DNA of 64,000 nt, taken from positions 347,941,670 to 348,005,669 of the forward strand of contig NC_058520.1 of NCBI RefSeq assembly GCF_904849725.1, in the 5' to 3' direction. Within the stretch, counting starts at the first letter, position 1. Each line of letters starts with the position of its first letter. This stretch comes from Hordeum vulgare subsp. vulgare. Lineage: Eukaryota; Streptophyta; Magnoliopsida; Poales; Poaceae. Under the pieces are notes generated by a model, which saw only the letters and a list, made by a program, of their open reading frames with translations, was not told the DNA's origin and made no database searches. The position numbers and the translations under genes were made by a program. This document shows, piece after piece, positions 11,901 to 23,984 of this stretch.

Positions 11901-13199
11901 ACACGAGGTATGTTGATGTATTCCTTTACCCATTAGCCTTCCAAGGACCGGCTCATCTTTTTGGAAGATGAGCCGGGTCTTGTAGTAGAAAAAGTTCAAC
12001 CTATAGCCCCAAGGGTCGGGTCATCTTTTGGAAGATGTGCCGGGTCTTGTATTAAAAAAACTGCAACCTGTAGCCCCCAAGGGACGGGTCATCTTTTGGA
12101 AGATGAGCCGGGTCTTGCATATGGTATGAATTTTGACAAAAAACATACATTAGACCCCAAGTGTCAGGAGTATTGCTTGCAAAAATTCTAAGACTTGTCT
12201 CCCCAAATATAATGTGCAGGAGTCTATGGCACAGACTGAGTCGGTGGTAGCTGATTTAAAGAAAAACCTGGCCGAACAACAGGATGCTCACTCCGAGTTA
12301 GAGACAAAATTCCACTTGCTGCAGGCTGATCTAGAAAAGATGAAGGCCGATCAGAAATTTTTTGAGAAGAAAGCCAAGGCCGATCAAACCGCCATCCTGA
12401 AGCGTGCTGAGCAGGCAGAGGAGAAATTGGAAGCCACCCAACAGGAGGTGACCGGCTTTAAAAACCATGTATCCAATATGACAGTCGCCATGTTTGGTAA
12501 GCTTTATCTTTGAACTCGTTTGACTAACCAATTTGGGATAAAAAATTATCAAATATTGATTTCCCCTTTGCAGGCGCACGAGATGTCAACCTTCCGGACG
12601 ACTGCCTGCTTAAGTTAAGAGCCATATATACCTTTGCTAAGCAGCTGTACACCGGGGGCGTGTTATCAATCAAGGCAGTGATGGGAAACAAGGGACCAAT
12701 AATGACCATCAAGCAAATGCTTGGCTTCTTGTCTACACCGCCTCCTCAAATAGAGGAATTAAAGAGATCAGCCGCCCGAACATGACTGTTGAACAGCCTG
12801 AGTCGGTGCTTAGCGTACGCCCTGGAGCTCAAAACCGAAGAAATAGTCGCCGCCTACCCCGAGCTGAAAGACGATGGGTCAGAATTCACCGAGATGGACT
12901 ATCACCGAACCATCGTAGAATCTCGCTATGCAGCGACTCAACTGGCAGCTAGTTTGGATCTGAAGAAGTACCAAGCCTCCTATGACAAGAACAAAAAGAA
13001 GGTGACGCATCCTGCATATGAAACTGCTAGCCTGGTTCCTAGTCGTCCCAGGAATCCTTTTGAACTTGACGTGGACCTGTCTCTCTTCCTTGATGAGGAA
13101 GACGTGTTCATTGCCTTGTCCAAGTGTAACTGGAAGCTAGGCGACTTACGAATTGAAGGCGGGGAGAGCTCAAAGCAAGGCTACTCGGCGGCGGCCTGA
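8990..13199 (+). pseudogene. Antisense multi-exon gene of the Tat element ('putative gypsy type transposon' / Transposase_28-like protein)
   Basis: The first coding exon (ATG at 9800) encodes a globular domain that I recognise as the Pfam 'Putative gypsy type transposon' family (WLPTKVDNAMLEKFVKAGLL, PGSKFFRDVLHFL, HPKGWTESWFYC). Exons continue at about 10759-10913, 10984-11235, 11317-11381, 11454-11907, 12220-12496 and 12574-13199. From 10914 onward every GT-AG junction joins in phase. The exon 12220-12496 is a heptad-rich coiled coil. A probable 5'-leader intron runs from 9195 to 9797. Defects seen are a 2-base deletion near 10520 (frame change), an unresolved first junction near 10683, and one in-frame TGA at 12783-12785. 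The gene runs opposite to its retrotransposon. The function of this family is unknown, and nothing here shows transposase activity. Confidence 0.8.
11941..12118 (+). repeat. Intronic tandem repeat with hairpin units (about 68 bp period)
   Basis: Within the intron 11908-12219 the block CATCTTTTGGAAGATG recurs at about 11954, 12022 and 12090. Each unit contains an inverted repeat around that block (for example GGCTCATCTT ... AAGATGAGCC in the first) and is followed by AGCCCC(C)AAG. The array lies in the intron just before the coiled-coil exon. Confidence 0.85.
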
Positions 13200-14342
13200 C
13201 TTGCCCACGGATCCTTCCTTTACTGGGGGATGATACCCATTCTGGCCATGCGAGCCATGTAATAGTCTTGCTAATGTGTGTGTAACACCAAACATGCCGT
13301 ATTGTTTTTGGATAGAACCAGTTGTAGTCCTTGAATCTTATGCATGACTCGCCTGCAACTTTTTTCATAAACCAAGCATTGTCTGAAAATTTCTCCTCGT
13401 ATGTTAGGAAAGCAGCAGCCGATTCAGCAAGTGCATGTCCAGGAATAAACAAGCCCCCTGGATCATGGCAAGAGATAAATTAGCCCCCAGGATATGGCGA
13501 GAGATAAATCAGCCCCCGGGTTACGGCGAGAAATATGAGCCAGTGCAAGTTATAATCAAAGCCGGCTCAAAGTAAAAAAATTATCGACTCAATGAGTTTC
13601 TATAGGATAAGACGATTGTGCAAAACCCTAGTGTTACCCTTAGGAAGCTTTTGCAAAAAAGCCTTGTTGTTTTAGACCGGCTGATCAGGCGCGAGTCAAG
13701 CTTCTGTGAAGCAGGTTCAATGAACCAATGGTTTCTCTATTTTCCATGTGTGACTCTGGCTGGTACCTTTTATGTTTTAACCAAGACGAGTTCATGGTCC
13801 AAATAACGGATTGACTCGCCTTGAGTACATAGGTCCATGTGGCGAATTGTTCAACACATAGTCCAGTATAACCATTTGTAATGCGGTAATTTTTCGCTAG
13901 CCAAGAGGGTATTCAGGCTGAACTCAATGAGTGGAAGCCCCCAAGTGACCTATGGTTTCGGAAGAAAGCAGGCATAGGATTATAGAAGCGTATACACTCT
14001 TACTACAAAACGACTTGGGGACTAGTAGCCCCCAAGTAAGCCGCTTTACTTCTCAAAATGATATAAGGCGCCTATGTTTGAACCGTGCAATTTGGCAATG
14101 TTGGTCCTCTTTGGCGGTTTATCAAAGCCCAGTTTTGAAGCAAGTGCAGCATGGCGACTTACGCTCTTTGACTTGTATAGCGTCCATGTTTGGGTGACTT
14201 ATAGAACAATAAAGAGTCATGTTTTCAAAAGCTGAAATGGCAAAGGACCCCGAAATTCATGGGTGACGGCTTTATTGCTTTCATAATTCATGGATTACAA
14301 TTTGCTAAAAACTGATAAAGGAAAGAGAGGGAGCTCATGGCT
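13200..14342. other. Spacer between antisense gene and integrase end
   Basis: There is no convincing coding frame. The first part would be the 3' untranslated region of the antisense gene and holds a 30-bp minisatellite. Short phrases such as TAGCCCCCAAG and GACTCGCC recur through the spacer. The last part leads to the integrase C-terminus on the other strand. Confidence 0.6.
13452..13538 (+). repeat. Minisatellite, about 30 bp period, three units
   Basis: Units start AGCCCCCTGG, AGCCCCCAGG and AGCCCCCGGG at 13452, 13482 and 13512. Each continues with an A/T-rich GGCGAGAGATAAAT-like segment. Tandem repeats downstream of pol are typical of Tat elements. Confidence 0.85.
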
Positions 14343-15826
14343 CTAAGTGTAGTAAGGTCGTAGATGGGCTATGTTCCAGGGGCGAGTTGTCTCAACCTCC
14401 GTAGTTAGCCAATCTAGGCGAAGATCCATCAAATAGTATGATCTATTCCGAAGATTCTTGCTGACGACAAACGGTCCCTCCCATGGAGGTGACAGCTTGT
14501 GCATACCGGTATGATCCTGAATCAAAGGAGCACTAAGTTGCCTTCTCAGAAAGCTCGGCTCTTGAACCAACGACTATGATAATGGCGCAAGTCCTATTGG
14601 TAAATCGCTGACCGTGACGCGGCCAAGTCACGTTCCTCCTCCAAGGCATCCAGCGAGTCTTGTCGCGCCAACTCGTTGTCCTGCTCCACGTAGGCGGTGA
14701 CTCGTGGGGAATCATGTTCGATGTCACTTGGTAACACCGCCTCTGCCCCGTAGACCAGAAAGAAAGGAGTAAAACCCATGGAGCGGTTTGGAGTCGTCCT
14801 GATACTCCACAGTACCGATGGCAACTCCTCGACCCAACATCCTCGTGTGTGTTCCAAAGGTACCATGAGCCGAGGTTTAATCCCCCGTAATATTTCCTGA
14901 TTCACCCTCTCTGCCTATCCATTGGACTGGGGATGTGCAACCGCGGAAACATCAAGTCAGATATGCTCTCGTGAACATAAATCTTGCATTGCGCCTTTGG
15001 ATAGGTTAGTAACATTGTCAGTAATGATACTATGAGGATATCCAAACCTAAAAATCAGCTTCTTCAAGAATTTGACGGTCGTATCAGCGTCACAACTGCT
15101 AACAGGTTCTGCCTCCACCCATTTGGTAAATTTGTCAACCACCACCAACAGATGGGTTTTTTTTGTTGGAAGACATTTTGAAGGGACCAACCATATCAAC
15201 CTACAGACTACAAACGGCCAAGTGATTGGTATCATCCGCAATTCCCGAGCAGGTACATGCATCTGGCGTCCAAACTTTTGGCAGCCATCAGATCGGCGAA
15301 CGATCTCCTCTGCGTCTGCGTGAGCCGTCACCCAATAAAACCCATGTCTGAAGGCTTTAGAAACCAAGGATCGGGACCCACCATGATGACCACAGTAGCC
15401 CGCGGGAATTTCATTAAGGATCATACATCCTTCTTCGGAAGAAACGCATCTTTGAAATACCCCTGAGGTGCTTCGTTTGTGTAACTCGCCATTGAGTATG
15501 ACCATGGATTTGCACCGACGGATGATTTGACGAGCTAGCAACTCGTCGGCAGGTAACTCGCCTCTGGTGAGATACGCCTTGTAGGGAGTCGCCCAGTCTG
15601 GAGTAGCGTGGAGAGCCGCCACGAGTTGAGATTCGGGGTCTGGTACCGCTAGATCTTCCTCCGAAGGCAGTTTTACTGATGGGTTATGTAATATATCCAA
15701 AAAGACATTGGGAGGAACCGGCTTACGCTGCGAACCAAGGCGAGAAAGAGTGTCCGCTGCTCCGTTAAGCCGTCGGTCGATGTGATCCACTTGATAGCCA
15801 TTGAAATGACCCACCACATCTGACAC
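14343..15826 (-). pseudogene. Integrase of the Tat element (broken)
   Basis: The zinc-binding HHCC region reads as GYCGHHGG ... GCQKFG. The core follows with KWVEAEPVSS and the second catalytic Asp in IITDN. The stretch expected to hold the first Asp reads RLIWLVPSK, because two compensating frameshifts have scrambled it, so the catalytic site is lost. A stop follows CSREHI near 14957. The third catalytic region (ERVNQEILRG) and the C-terminal domain (KLSPPWEGPFVV, ending PWNIAHLRPYYT) lie in other frames to 14343. Integrase would insert the cDNA of the element. Confidence 0.85.
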
Positions 15827-15835
15827 AACTCGTCT

Positions 15836-16711
15836 CTAAGCCGCCATCAGAGGGTCTCGTGAATCCCAGGTGCCAGAAACCTGCTGCGCCACCAGATCTG
15901 AATCGCCCAAGCATCTCACTCGCGTGAGGTTCATCTCCTTGGCGAGTCGCAAACCATGGAGCAAAGCTTCGTATTCTGCTGCATTATTAGTACATGGGAA
16001 CATGAGCCGGAGGACATAGCAAAACTTGTCACCGCGAGGCGAAGTTATCACCACACCAGCCCCCGAGCCTTCCAACTGTCTGGACCCGTCGAAATAGATG
16101 GTCCAATATGTAAGATCTGGTATTTCCTCAGGGATTTGTAACTCCGTCCAATCATTGATGAAGTCCACGAGCGCTTGAGATTTGATAGCTGTCCGAGGCG
16201 TATACCGCACCTGATGGGGTCCAAGCTCGATGTCCCATTTGGCAATCCGTCCAGTAGCCTGTCGGTTATGTATGATCCGCAATTCCTGAGCAGGTACGAC
16301 CGTGATTGGGTCTTCCTGGAAGTAATGTTTCAACTTTCAACTCGCCATGAATACCCCCAAAACCAATTTTTGCCAATGTGGGTAGCGTTGCTTGGAGAGG
16401 GTGAGGATCTCGCTGATGAAATACACCGGTCTTTGGACGGGGTATTCCTTTCCTTCTTCCTTTCTCTCGACAACTACTGCCACGCGGACTGCTTTGGAAT
16501 TGGCCGCCATGTACAGGAGCATAGGTTCCTTGTCTGTCGGAACCGCAAGCACTGGCGGGTTAGCTAATTGCTGCTTCAAGGCTTCGAAGGCTTCGTTGGC
16601 CTCATCTATCCATACGAAACAATCGGTTTTCTTGAGCAGCTGGTAGAGAGGGATGGCCTTCTCCCCAAGGCGAATTATGAAATGGCTCAAGGCCGCGATT
16701 CGACCCGTCAT
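15836..16711 (-). pseudogene. Dual RNase H region of the Tat element (broken)
   Basis: The first, gypsy-type RNase H (16711-16337) is recognisable by FEALKQQLANPPVLAV and YFISEIL, but its catalytic Asp region reads LLYMAANSK and looks inactive, as is usual in this clade. After a stop it leads into the second, archaeal-like RNase H (16333-15836) with IYFDGS, NNAAEYEALLHGL and CLGDSD, where the acidic residues are kept. Two RNase H domains in series are diagnostic for Tat elements. RNase H removes the RNA strand during reverse transcription. Confidence 0.85.
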
Positions 16712-17805
16712 GTGCTATACTTGGTTAACGTTGGCTGGTTTCCCAAGTGAAGTAATTGCTTCAATCTTCTCCAGGTTTGCCTCGATGCCACGTTCTGACA
16801 CCAAAAAACCCAATAACTTCCCCGCAGGTACACCAAAAACACACTTGGTGGGGTTAAGCCTCATCTGTTAAACAAGCAGGTTGTCGAAGGTTTCTTTGAG
16901 ATCCTCCAAGAGCGACTGCTTGCGGTGAGATCTGACCACGATGTCGTCCATGTAAGCATGGACGTTACGGCCTATCTGGCTGTGTAAGCAGTTTTGGATG
17001 CAGCGCTGGTAAGTCGCCCCCGCGCTCTTGAGACCAAACGGCATGGACACGTAATAGAAAGCTCTGAACGGGGTTATGAAGGATGTCTTCTCCTGATCCT
17101 CCACCGCCATCTTTATCTAGTGGTATCCTGAATAAGCGTCCAAGAAACACAAACGTTCGCAACCCGCCGTCGAATCAATAATTTGATCAATGCGGGGAAG
17201 GGCGAATGGATCCTTCGAGTAGGCTCTATTAAGGTCCGTGTAATCAATGCACATGCGGAAAGTGTCATTCTTCTTGAGTACCAGGACCGGGTTAGCCAGC
17301 CATTCTGGGTGAAAAACCTAGATGATGAACCCAGCGTCAAGGAGTCGGGGTACTTCTTGTCCAATCGCCTTACTGCGGAGGTACTGCCGCACTGGCTTAA
17401 CCTTAGGGTCAGTATTGAGATGGTGCTCAGCGAATTCTCTCGGTAAACCTGGCATGTCAGAAGGTTTCCATGCAAAGATGTCCTGGTTCTCACGAATGAA
17501 TTCGATGAGCGCGCTTTCCTATTTGGGGTCGAGACCGGCCCCAATAGTGAACTGCTTGGTGGAGTCGCCCGGCGTAAAATCGTTAACCTTGGTGTCGTCC
17601 GCTGGTTTGAACTTGAGGGGTGGCTCAGAATCGATAGTTGGCCTTTTGAGCGGCGTCATGTCTGTCGGGTCGACATGGGATTCGTGAAACTTGAGCTCCT
17701 TGGCCGCACAAGCTCACTCGGCATAAGCCGCATCTCCTTCTTCACACTCTTGGGCCATTTTTCTGTCGCCGTGGACGGTGATGGGACCCTTGGATATGCA
17801 GACTA
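16712..17805 (-). pseudogene. Protease end and reverse transcriptase of the Tat element (broken)
   Basis: The order on the minus strand is the end of the protease region (ITVHGDRKMAQECEEGD, near 17790), a linker, then RT with CIDYTDLNRA, FLDAYSGYH, MPFGLKSAGATYQR and the catalytic YMDD at about 16943-16954. Stops interrupt the linker (after DAAYAE), the segment after SGYH near 17112, the segment after FDNLLV near 16868, and the thumb region near 16712. Coding similarity ends near 17805, where the sequence turns into CACTA remnant. Confidence 0.85.
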
Positions 17806-20415
17806 TTGGATACATTTTCCAAAACTAACAGATGTTAGTGTATTATCGGAGAAACGAGCTCCTGCTACAGAGGAACTTCCCTCTTGAACAGGTTCCCTGG
17901 TTTAGTTTTTCATAATGCAAACACACTCCAAATGAAGATGAATTTTCACAACATCAGTTCTTGAACCTGCTATGAATGAAAATTAATTTCAACTTCATAG
18001 AGTTCAATACCTATCCATGAGTTGATGAAGATGCGTCAGATTCTGAGCCTTTATTGAGTCTCTCAGAGAATCCATGTTGTCAACTTTGTTATTGTTTGGA
18101 ACAATGAATGCCAAGATCGAGTGATTGTAACATATTAGAAAAACCATGCAGTTACAAATTATGTCGAAGTCTGAATGACAATCAGTGTATGCATGGTTGT
18201 TTATTTGACTTGCCGTTCATGATACGGACAGAGAAATGATTTGCATTGGACGTGTTTTCGAACATACGGGCGATCATGTTAATGGTGCACTCCCATTGGT
18301 CCTTACCATGTAATCTTGTGCCATTTGCTAATACAAGATCTATGAAATACACACTCTCCCTTTTTCTTTTCTATGTGGTCAATCACTTTAGAGGAATAAA
18401 ATGCAGTTAGATGTTTATCATTTAAAATCTTCTATGGAGAAGTTGATCAGAGTTTGTTAAGTACATACACATCTAACAAGAGTGGCATCGAGCATGTTGA
18501 AGTTGAAGAAGAGATGTAAGTCCTTGAAATCCACACTGATAGAACCAAGATCGTGTCGAAAATGATCTCTCTTGTAGTGGACTAGCAGAACATGATGACC
18601 TGCCAAAATTATAACCATGCAATATTCATGTAACTTGCGGCAACTGAAACTGCACTCATCAAAGTATTCGCCAACAAGAAATGGCTAGCATGGATGTAAT
18701 AGCGTGCTTCAAGTACGGGTCCTTTATTATTAGCAAGCACCAATTGTATTTATGCATCATCCATGCCACCAGAAATAATATTACTCTCTGATTCAAACAA
18801 CTTGTTGTTAATTTGGTTCTGGGCGATGAGTGCCTTAAGTAAGAAGCAATCCTTCTCATTCCTCTTTGATCTCGTGGGCCGCCTCTTCACGGGTTCTGAA
18901 TTTTTGCCCGCTTCCTTCTTGGTACTAGCAGCAATTCTAGTCCAAGGTCTGGATGGATGAAAGGCGGACCCCCGAACAGACGGTAATGCCATGACAAATT
19001 ACTTAGCAAACGATTTAGCTATGCCCGACTACTGAGGTGGTGGTGCTGATTTCACGGACTATTAGGCTTTAGGAGAAAAGTCATCGGTCTGCTGACCAGG
19101 CGTTGAAGCTATGTGAGGTTTCTGCGCAGGTGGTGCCGACTTGTCGTTGTGTTGAGGAGGTCGTGCGAACGCATTGGTTTGTTGAGCAGGCAGCGTTGAC
19201 GCATTGGTTTGCTGATCACATGGATGTGGACCGACACACAGATGAGCAAGTGGTTCTAGACTTACACACTGCTCAGCACGCGATTCCGAAGCATGAGACT
19301 GCTTAACAGTCCATTCCACCAGGTTTGTCTTCTCGCATGTGGTGCGGCCGAGTCTCCCCTCGCTGCTTTAGTGTCCAGCATCTGAACTGGTGGTGCGTAT
19401 TTAGCAGTTGTAGGCCATGCCACTGGCAGCTCAGGGGCGGACAATGACATCGCTTGTATGGTAGAAAGTTGGACGGGCTGATCACAGGTTGATGCCTTAG
19501 CCGTCGGATTACGAGTATTAGGTTTCTTCGGGTAAGCACTCGAGAGGTGTTATAGCAGGGAGAGTGTCACCGTTGAAGGGAAACATTGGTTGCTCTTGGA
19601 GGGGCTTCAGGGATCTCATCGATGAAGTCTATTTCCTTTCATGGCCTCTGGATGTGATGTAAAAGTGTTTCTCCCAAGGTCGTGTGCTCATGAAAGTCCC
19701 CTAGGACATTCTTCATAGCATATTCATTGAATCCAGGCTTTACTTCAGTCACGTAGCACTTCACACAGCCTTGCCCTGCCAACAAATCCACACACACTAC
19801 TTAACCTCGCGCATGCTTTATCTAGTTTAGTTGGAGCCCAAAACTTCAAATTGATGTGAGTTAGTTCATATACACATTTAGGCTAGTGGTTGAGTTTCCT
19901 TGGAGTGTTCCTCCATGACCTCACCAGAGGGGTAATTGCTGTAGCTCTATCCTGCTCCAAATTGCTTGATCGCTCACCATCTACTTGAGACCTAGGGTTG
20001 TCGGACTCAGATGAAGATACATCGCCTGAAACATGAGTGTTGTCGCTGCTACTCGGCATCTACAAATAACACATGTTAAACTCAGGAAAGGACGACAAGC
20101 GTAAAGCTAACTAGTTGGTATCAGGCTGTCTAAACATGTCATGCAACAATTGAGAAAATGTACGGCTAATTTGTTAAGTTTGTGTGACTCGGGCACCCAC
20201 AATCTGTAAATCAATAATAACTAATTGGAACAAATATAGCTTATATGTACTATTACCTCTATACCTAAAGATTTGTAGTTGGGGAGAACTAGTCTAGTTT
20301 CCCCAACTACAATTATTTAGGTACAACACGAATAGTTAGGAAAGTAGATAATGAACATATATACACTCTCCTTTATTTTATAGCCAATTTGGGAACATAT
20401 TGATACTTGTGGTCT
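17806..20415 (-). pseudogene. CACTA transposon ORF2 remnant (Ptta/En-Spm and Ulp1-like region)
   Basis: No long frame survives, but several minus-strand segments fit the second ORF of grass CACTA elements. A Pro/Gln/Thr-rich segment (AQQTNAFARPPQ, 19060-19320) is followed by a basic segment (REEATHEIKEE-like, about 18850). Next comes ISVDFKDLHLFFNFNMLD at about 18500, which matches the conserved segment before the Ulp1-like protease part. Near 18070 a segment reading VPNNNKVDNMDSLRDSIKAQ fits that protease part. Stops and frameshifts are frequent. The left end is cut by the Tat element and the right part by an LTR at 20416. Assignment rests on remembered family patterns. Confidence 0.5.
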
Positions 20416-20717
20416 GTGTTGGGTTTTCTGTGAAGAGGAACGTGTTATCGACGCACAATGTGGGTAAGTATTTCCCTCAGTTATGAAACCAAGGTTTATC
20501 GAACCAATAGGAATATCAACCACAACCGTCTTCAGCGGCTGCACACAAAAGAACAAACAAGTTGCACCCAACGCAGGCAAGAGGGTTGTCAATCCCCTTG
20601 GTCTTGTTATTTGCAAGAAAGTGAGGTATGTAGATAATTGTATTTTGCAAAATAATAAAAAATGGCTGCAAGGTTTTATCAGTCTGTTGTGAATAGACTC
20701 GGGGGTCTACCATATCT

Positions 20718-22279
20718 TGAGCTTGCGTTGGTTTTCCCTTTAAGAGGAAAGGGTGATGCAGCAAAGTAGATACGTATTTCCCTCAGTTTGTTGGGAACCA
20801 AGGTATCAATCCAGTAGGAGGAACAATCAAGGGCACAATAATAGTACCTACACAAATAATCAGCACTTGCACCCAACGCTAGAAAGGGGTTGTCAATCCC
20901 TTTAGAGTTATTTGCAAGGATGAGATCTGATAGAGATAGATATAAAAGATTGCGGAAACAAAAGTAAATAAATTGCAGAAAACTATTTTTGGTATTTTTG
21001 GTTTATAGATGTGCAAATATAATATGGAAAATAGACCCGGGGCCATAGGTTTCACTAGAGGCTTCTCGCATAAAGGAAAAAAGTACGGTTGGTGAACAAA
21101 TTACTGTCGAGAAATTGATAGAAAAGAGAATAATTATGAAGATATCTAAGGCAATGATTATGCATATAGGCATCATGTCTGTGTCAAGTAAACCGAAACG
21201 ATTCTGCATCTACTACTATTACTCCACACATCGACCGACTCCTGCCTGCATCTAGAGTATTAAGTTCATGAAGAACAGAGTAACGCATTAAGTAAGATGA
21301 CATGATGTAGCGGGACAAACTCAAGAAATATGATGAAAACCCCATCTTTTTATCCTCGATGGCATCAATACAATACGTGCCTCACTACCCCTACTATGTC
21401 ACTGGGTGAGGGCACCGCAAGATTGAACCCAAAACTCAGCACTTCTCCCATTGCATGAATTACGAATCTAGTTGGCCAAACCAAACCAATAATTCGAAGA
21501 GACATGCAAAGATATGAAGTCATGCATATAAGAATTTAGAAGAGACTCAATAGTATTCATAGATAATCTAAACATAAACTCACAATTCATCAGATCTCGA
21601 CAAACCCACCGCGAAAGAGTATTACATCAGATAGATCTCCACGAAGATAATGAACAACAAGGTATTGAAGATTAAAGAGAGAGAAGAATCCATCTAGATA
21701 CTAGCTATGGACCCGTAGATCTGTGGTGTACTACTCACACATCATCGGAGGGGCAATGGAGTTGATGTAGATGCCCCGTGTGATCAATTCCCTCTCCGGC
21801 ACATTACCTGAAAAGGCTCCCAGATTGGATCTCACGGGAACAGAGGCTCCCAGCGGCGTAAAAGTATTTTCGTTGCTCTTTTTGGCGATATGGGAATATT
21901 TGGGAATTTGTAGGCCAAAGAATAGGGTTAGGAGGCCTGTAGGGGACCCACAAGTCAGGGGCGCGCGATCAGCCCCCCACCGCGCCATGCAGGCTTGTGG
22001 CCTCCCTGCAGGTGCCCTGCCCCCTACTTCAAGTCTCGTGGGTGTTTTGTGGTCCAAGAAAAATCTTTTCGGAGATTTTGTTCCTTTGGACTCTATTTAA
22101 TATTCCTTATCTTCAACTCTCAAAATAATGGAAAAAACAGAAACTGACACTAGACTCTAGATTAATAGGTTAGTCCAAAAATAATATAAAACAACATATA
22201 AATGCATATAAAACATCCAAAACAGATAATATAATAGCATGGAACAATCAAAAATTATAGATACGTTGGAGACGTATCA
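20718..22279 (-). mobile_element. Nested solo LTR (1562 bp)
   Basis: On the minus strand it starts TGATACGTCTCC and ends ACCAACGCAAGCTCA. It is flanked by TATCT on the left (20713-20717) and TAACT on the right (22280-22284), a 5-bp target duplication with one mismatch. No internal domain is present, so recombination between the two LTRs of a full element probably removed it. It belongs to the same family as 3917-5452. Confidence 0.85.
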
Positions 22280-23188
22280 TAACTTTCCCTAGTGACATCT
22301 TTCATGAAAAATAGCATATGGTGGGTAAACAAATTACTGTTGGGCAATTGATAGAAAAGCGGATAGTTATGTGATCCTCACGACAATGATCATGTCCATA
22401 TAAGCATCACACCCATAAACGAATATGTTGAATCCTCCCTGCACCTATTACTATTACTCCACTCATCGACCGCTATCCAGCATGCATCTAGAGTATTAAG
22501 TAAAATAGAGTAACGCTTGGAGAAAGATGACATTATATAGACAAAGTAAACTCAAGAAATATGAATAAACCCAAATGTTTTATCCTTAGTAGCGGCAACA
22601 CAAAGACACATCTTGTCCCCTTCTGTCACTGCGATATAGAAATTTGCCAGGTTCAACCTACTACAACGCACCTCTCTCACCAAAGAAATATCAATCTAGT
22701 TGGCCAAACTAATTCAATTGATCGGAGAGAATTACGAAGCTATTATAATCATGCACATAATAATCATATAAGATTTTCAAGAAAACTCGAATATTTATCA
22801 TGAATAATCTGAACATAAACCCACAATTCATCAGATCCCAACAAACGCATCGCATGAAATTAAATTACATCATGTGGATCAAGGCGAAGATGCGACGATC
22901 GTTGTATTTAAGATCAAGAGAGAGAGATATTGTTATCGAAGTACTTCCATGGACCCTTAGTTCTATGGTGAACTACTTACACATCATCGTGAGGGCAGTA
23001 AGGTTGATTTAGAGGCCCTCCATGATGGATCCCCCTCCGGCAGGGTGCCGGAATGGAGCTCTAGATGACCTCCCATCAGAACAAAGACTTGCAACGGTGT
23101 AAAAAGTGCTTCGGGGCTCCTTTTGTTATTTTAGGGTAGATCAGAATTTATAGGCCATAGAATAGAGTCGAGAGGGCCACGATGGAGG

Positions 23189-23234
23189 CACAAGCCAACA
23201 GGGCACTCCCAAGGTCGTGCCCTGTTGGCTTGTG
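23189..23234. repeat. Perfect inverted repeat, 17-bp arms
   Basis: The arms CACAAGCCAACAGGGCA (23189-23205) and its exact complement (23218-23234) flank a 12-base loop. It lies in the transcribed part of the outer LTR and could form a strong hairpin in RNA. The nested LTR of the same family does not show it. Confidence 0.9.
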
Positions 23235-23518
23235 GGGCCCTCGTGGGTCCTCCGGCCTTCTTTCGATGCTTGTTGATCTTCTTTTTGTCCAGAAAAAATC
23301 ACCAAAAAGTTTCAAGGCAATTGGACTTCGCTTGGTTATGGAAAACCTGAAATGTGAAAAACACACAGAAAACAACAACTAGCACTAGGCAGTGGGTTAA
23401 TAGGTTAGTGCTACAAAATAATATAAATTGGTAAATAAATACCCCAAAAGTATCCTAGAATGATAATATATCAGCATGGAACAATAAAAAAAATTCTAAA
23501 TACATTGGAGACTTATCA

Positions 23519-23984
23519 CATACCGAACGAAGTAAGAAGAGGGAGTGTGAGGAAATATGCCTCACCGCGATGGAGAGCAGTAACAAACAGGTTTCTTCTG
23601 CAAACCCGGCATGACCATAGAAGAGGCGAGGGTTATAGGATTGATATCCTCAAGGGTGCTCCGTGAGCGAACGAAGACGGCGAGGCGCGGGCACTGGAGG
23701 TGGGGTTGCTGCAAAAGAGCGGGCTCATGACCGGGTTGAGCAAGCCGGCACCGGAGAGGGTTCTGCTGTGGATTTGAGGGAGGGTGGAGATGGCGTTGAA
23801 TATTGGGTGGACTATTGAGTGAAACGGGGGTGGACGGGGGGGGGGGGGGGCTAGGTGAAAAGGGTGAAAAAAGATCCTCTATCACCACAGAGAAAGGCCT
23901 ATGCAAATGGTTGCCTCTAAGCGCCCGTGTGCACAAAGAACATAATTTTGTTTCAAATGAAGACGTGCTAATTTTGAAATTAAT
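23519..23984. other. GC-rich unassigned stretch with a 15-G run
   Basis: This segment between the LTR and the tandem array is GC-rich and holds a run of 15 G at 23836-23850. A minus-strand frame of about 160 codons crosses it (24047-23562) but is low in complexity (Pro-rich) and has no recognisable domain. It resembles the 5' part of a plant gene in composition only. Confidence 0.4.

Larger units (their letters stand above)
8173..17805 (-). mobile_element. Tat-clade gypsy retrotransposon, truncated at its 5' end
   Basis: Reading the minus strand gives RT, a first RNase H, a second archaeal-like RNase H, integrase, a long spacer and then a 3' LTR at 8173-8662. The duplicated RNase H and an extra gene on the opposite strand between pol and the 3' LTR are both known traits of the Tat clade. 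The 5' LTR, gag and most of the protease are missing: coding similarity stops near 17805, where CACTA sequence begins. All pol domains carry stops or frameshifts, so the copy is dead. Confidence 0.85.
20416..23518 (-). mobile_element. Gypsy LTR (about 1.5 kb) split by a nested solo LTR
   Basis: The minus-strand LTR starts TGATAAGTCTCC at 23518 and runs to 22285, then continues from 20717 to about 20416 after the inserted LTR. Joined, the two parts give about 1.54 kb, the same as related LTRs here. No internal region of its element flanks it, so it is probably a solo LTR itself. Its left end is approximate, and I could not find a matching target duplication. Confidence 0.75.
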
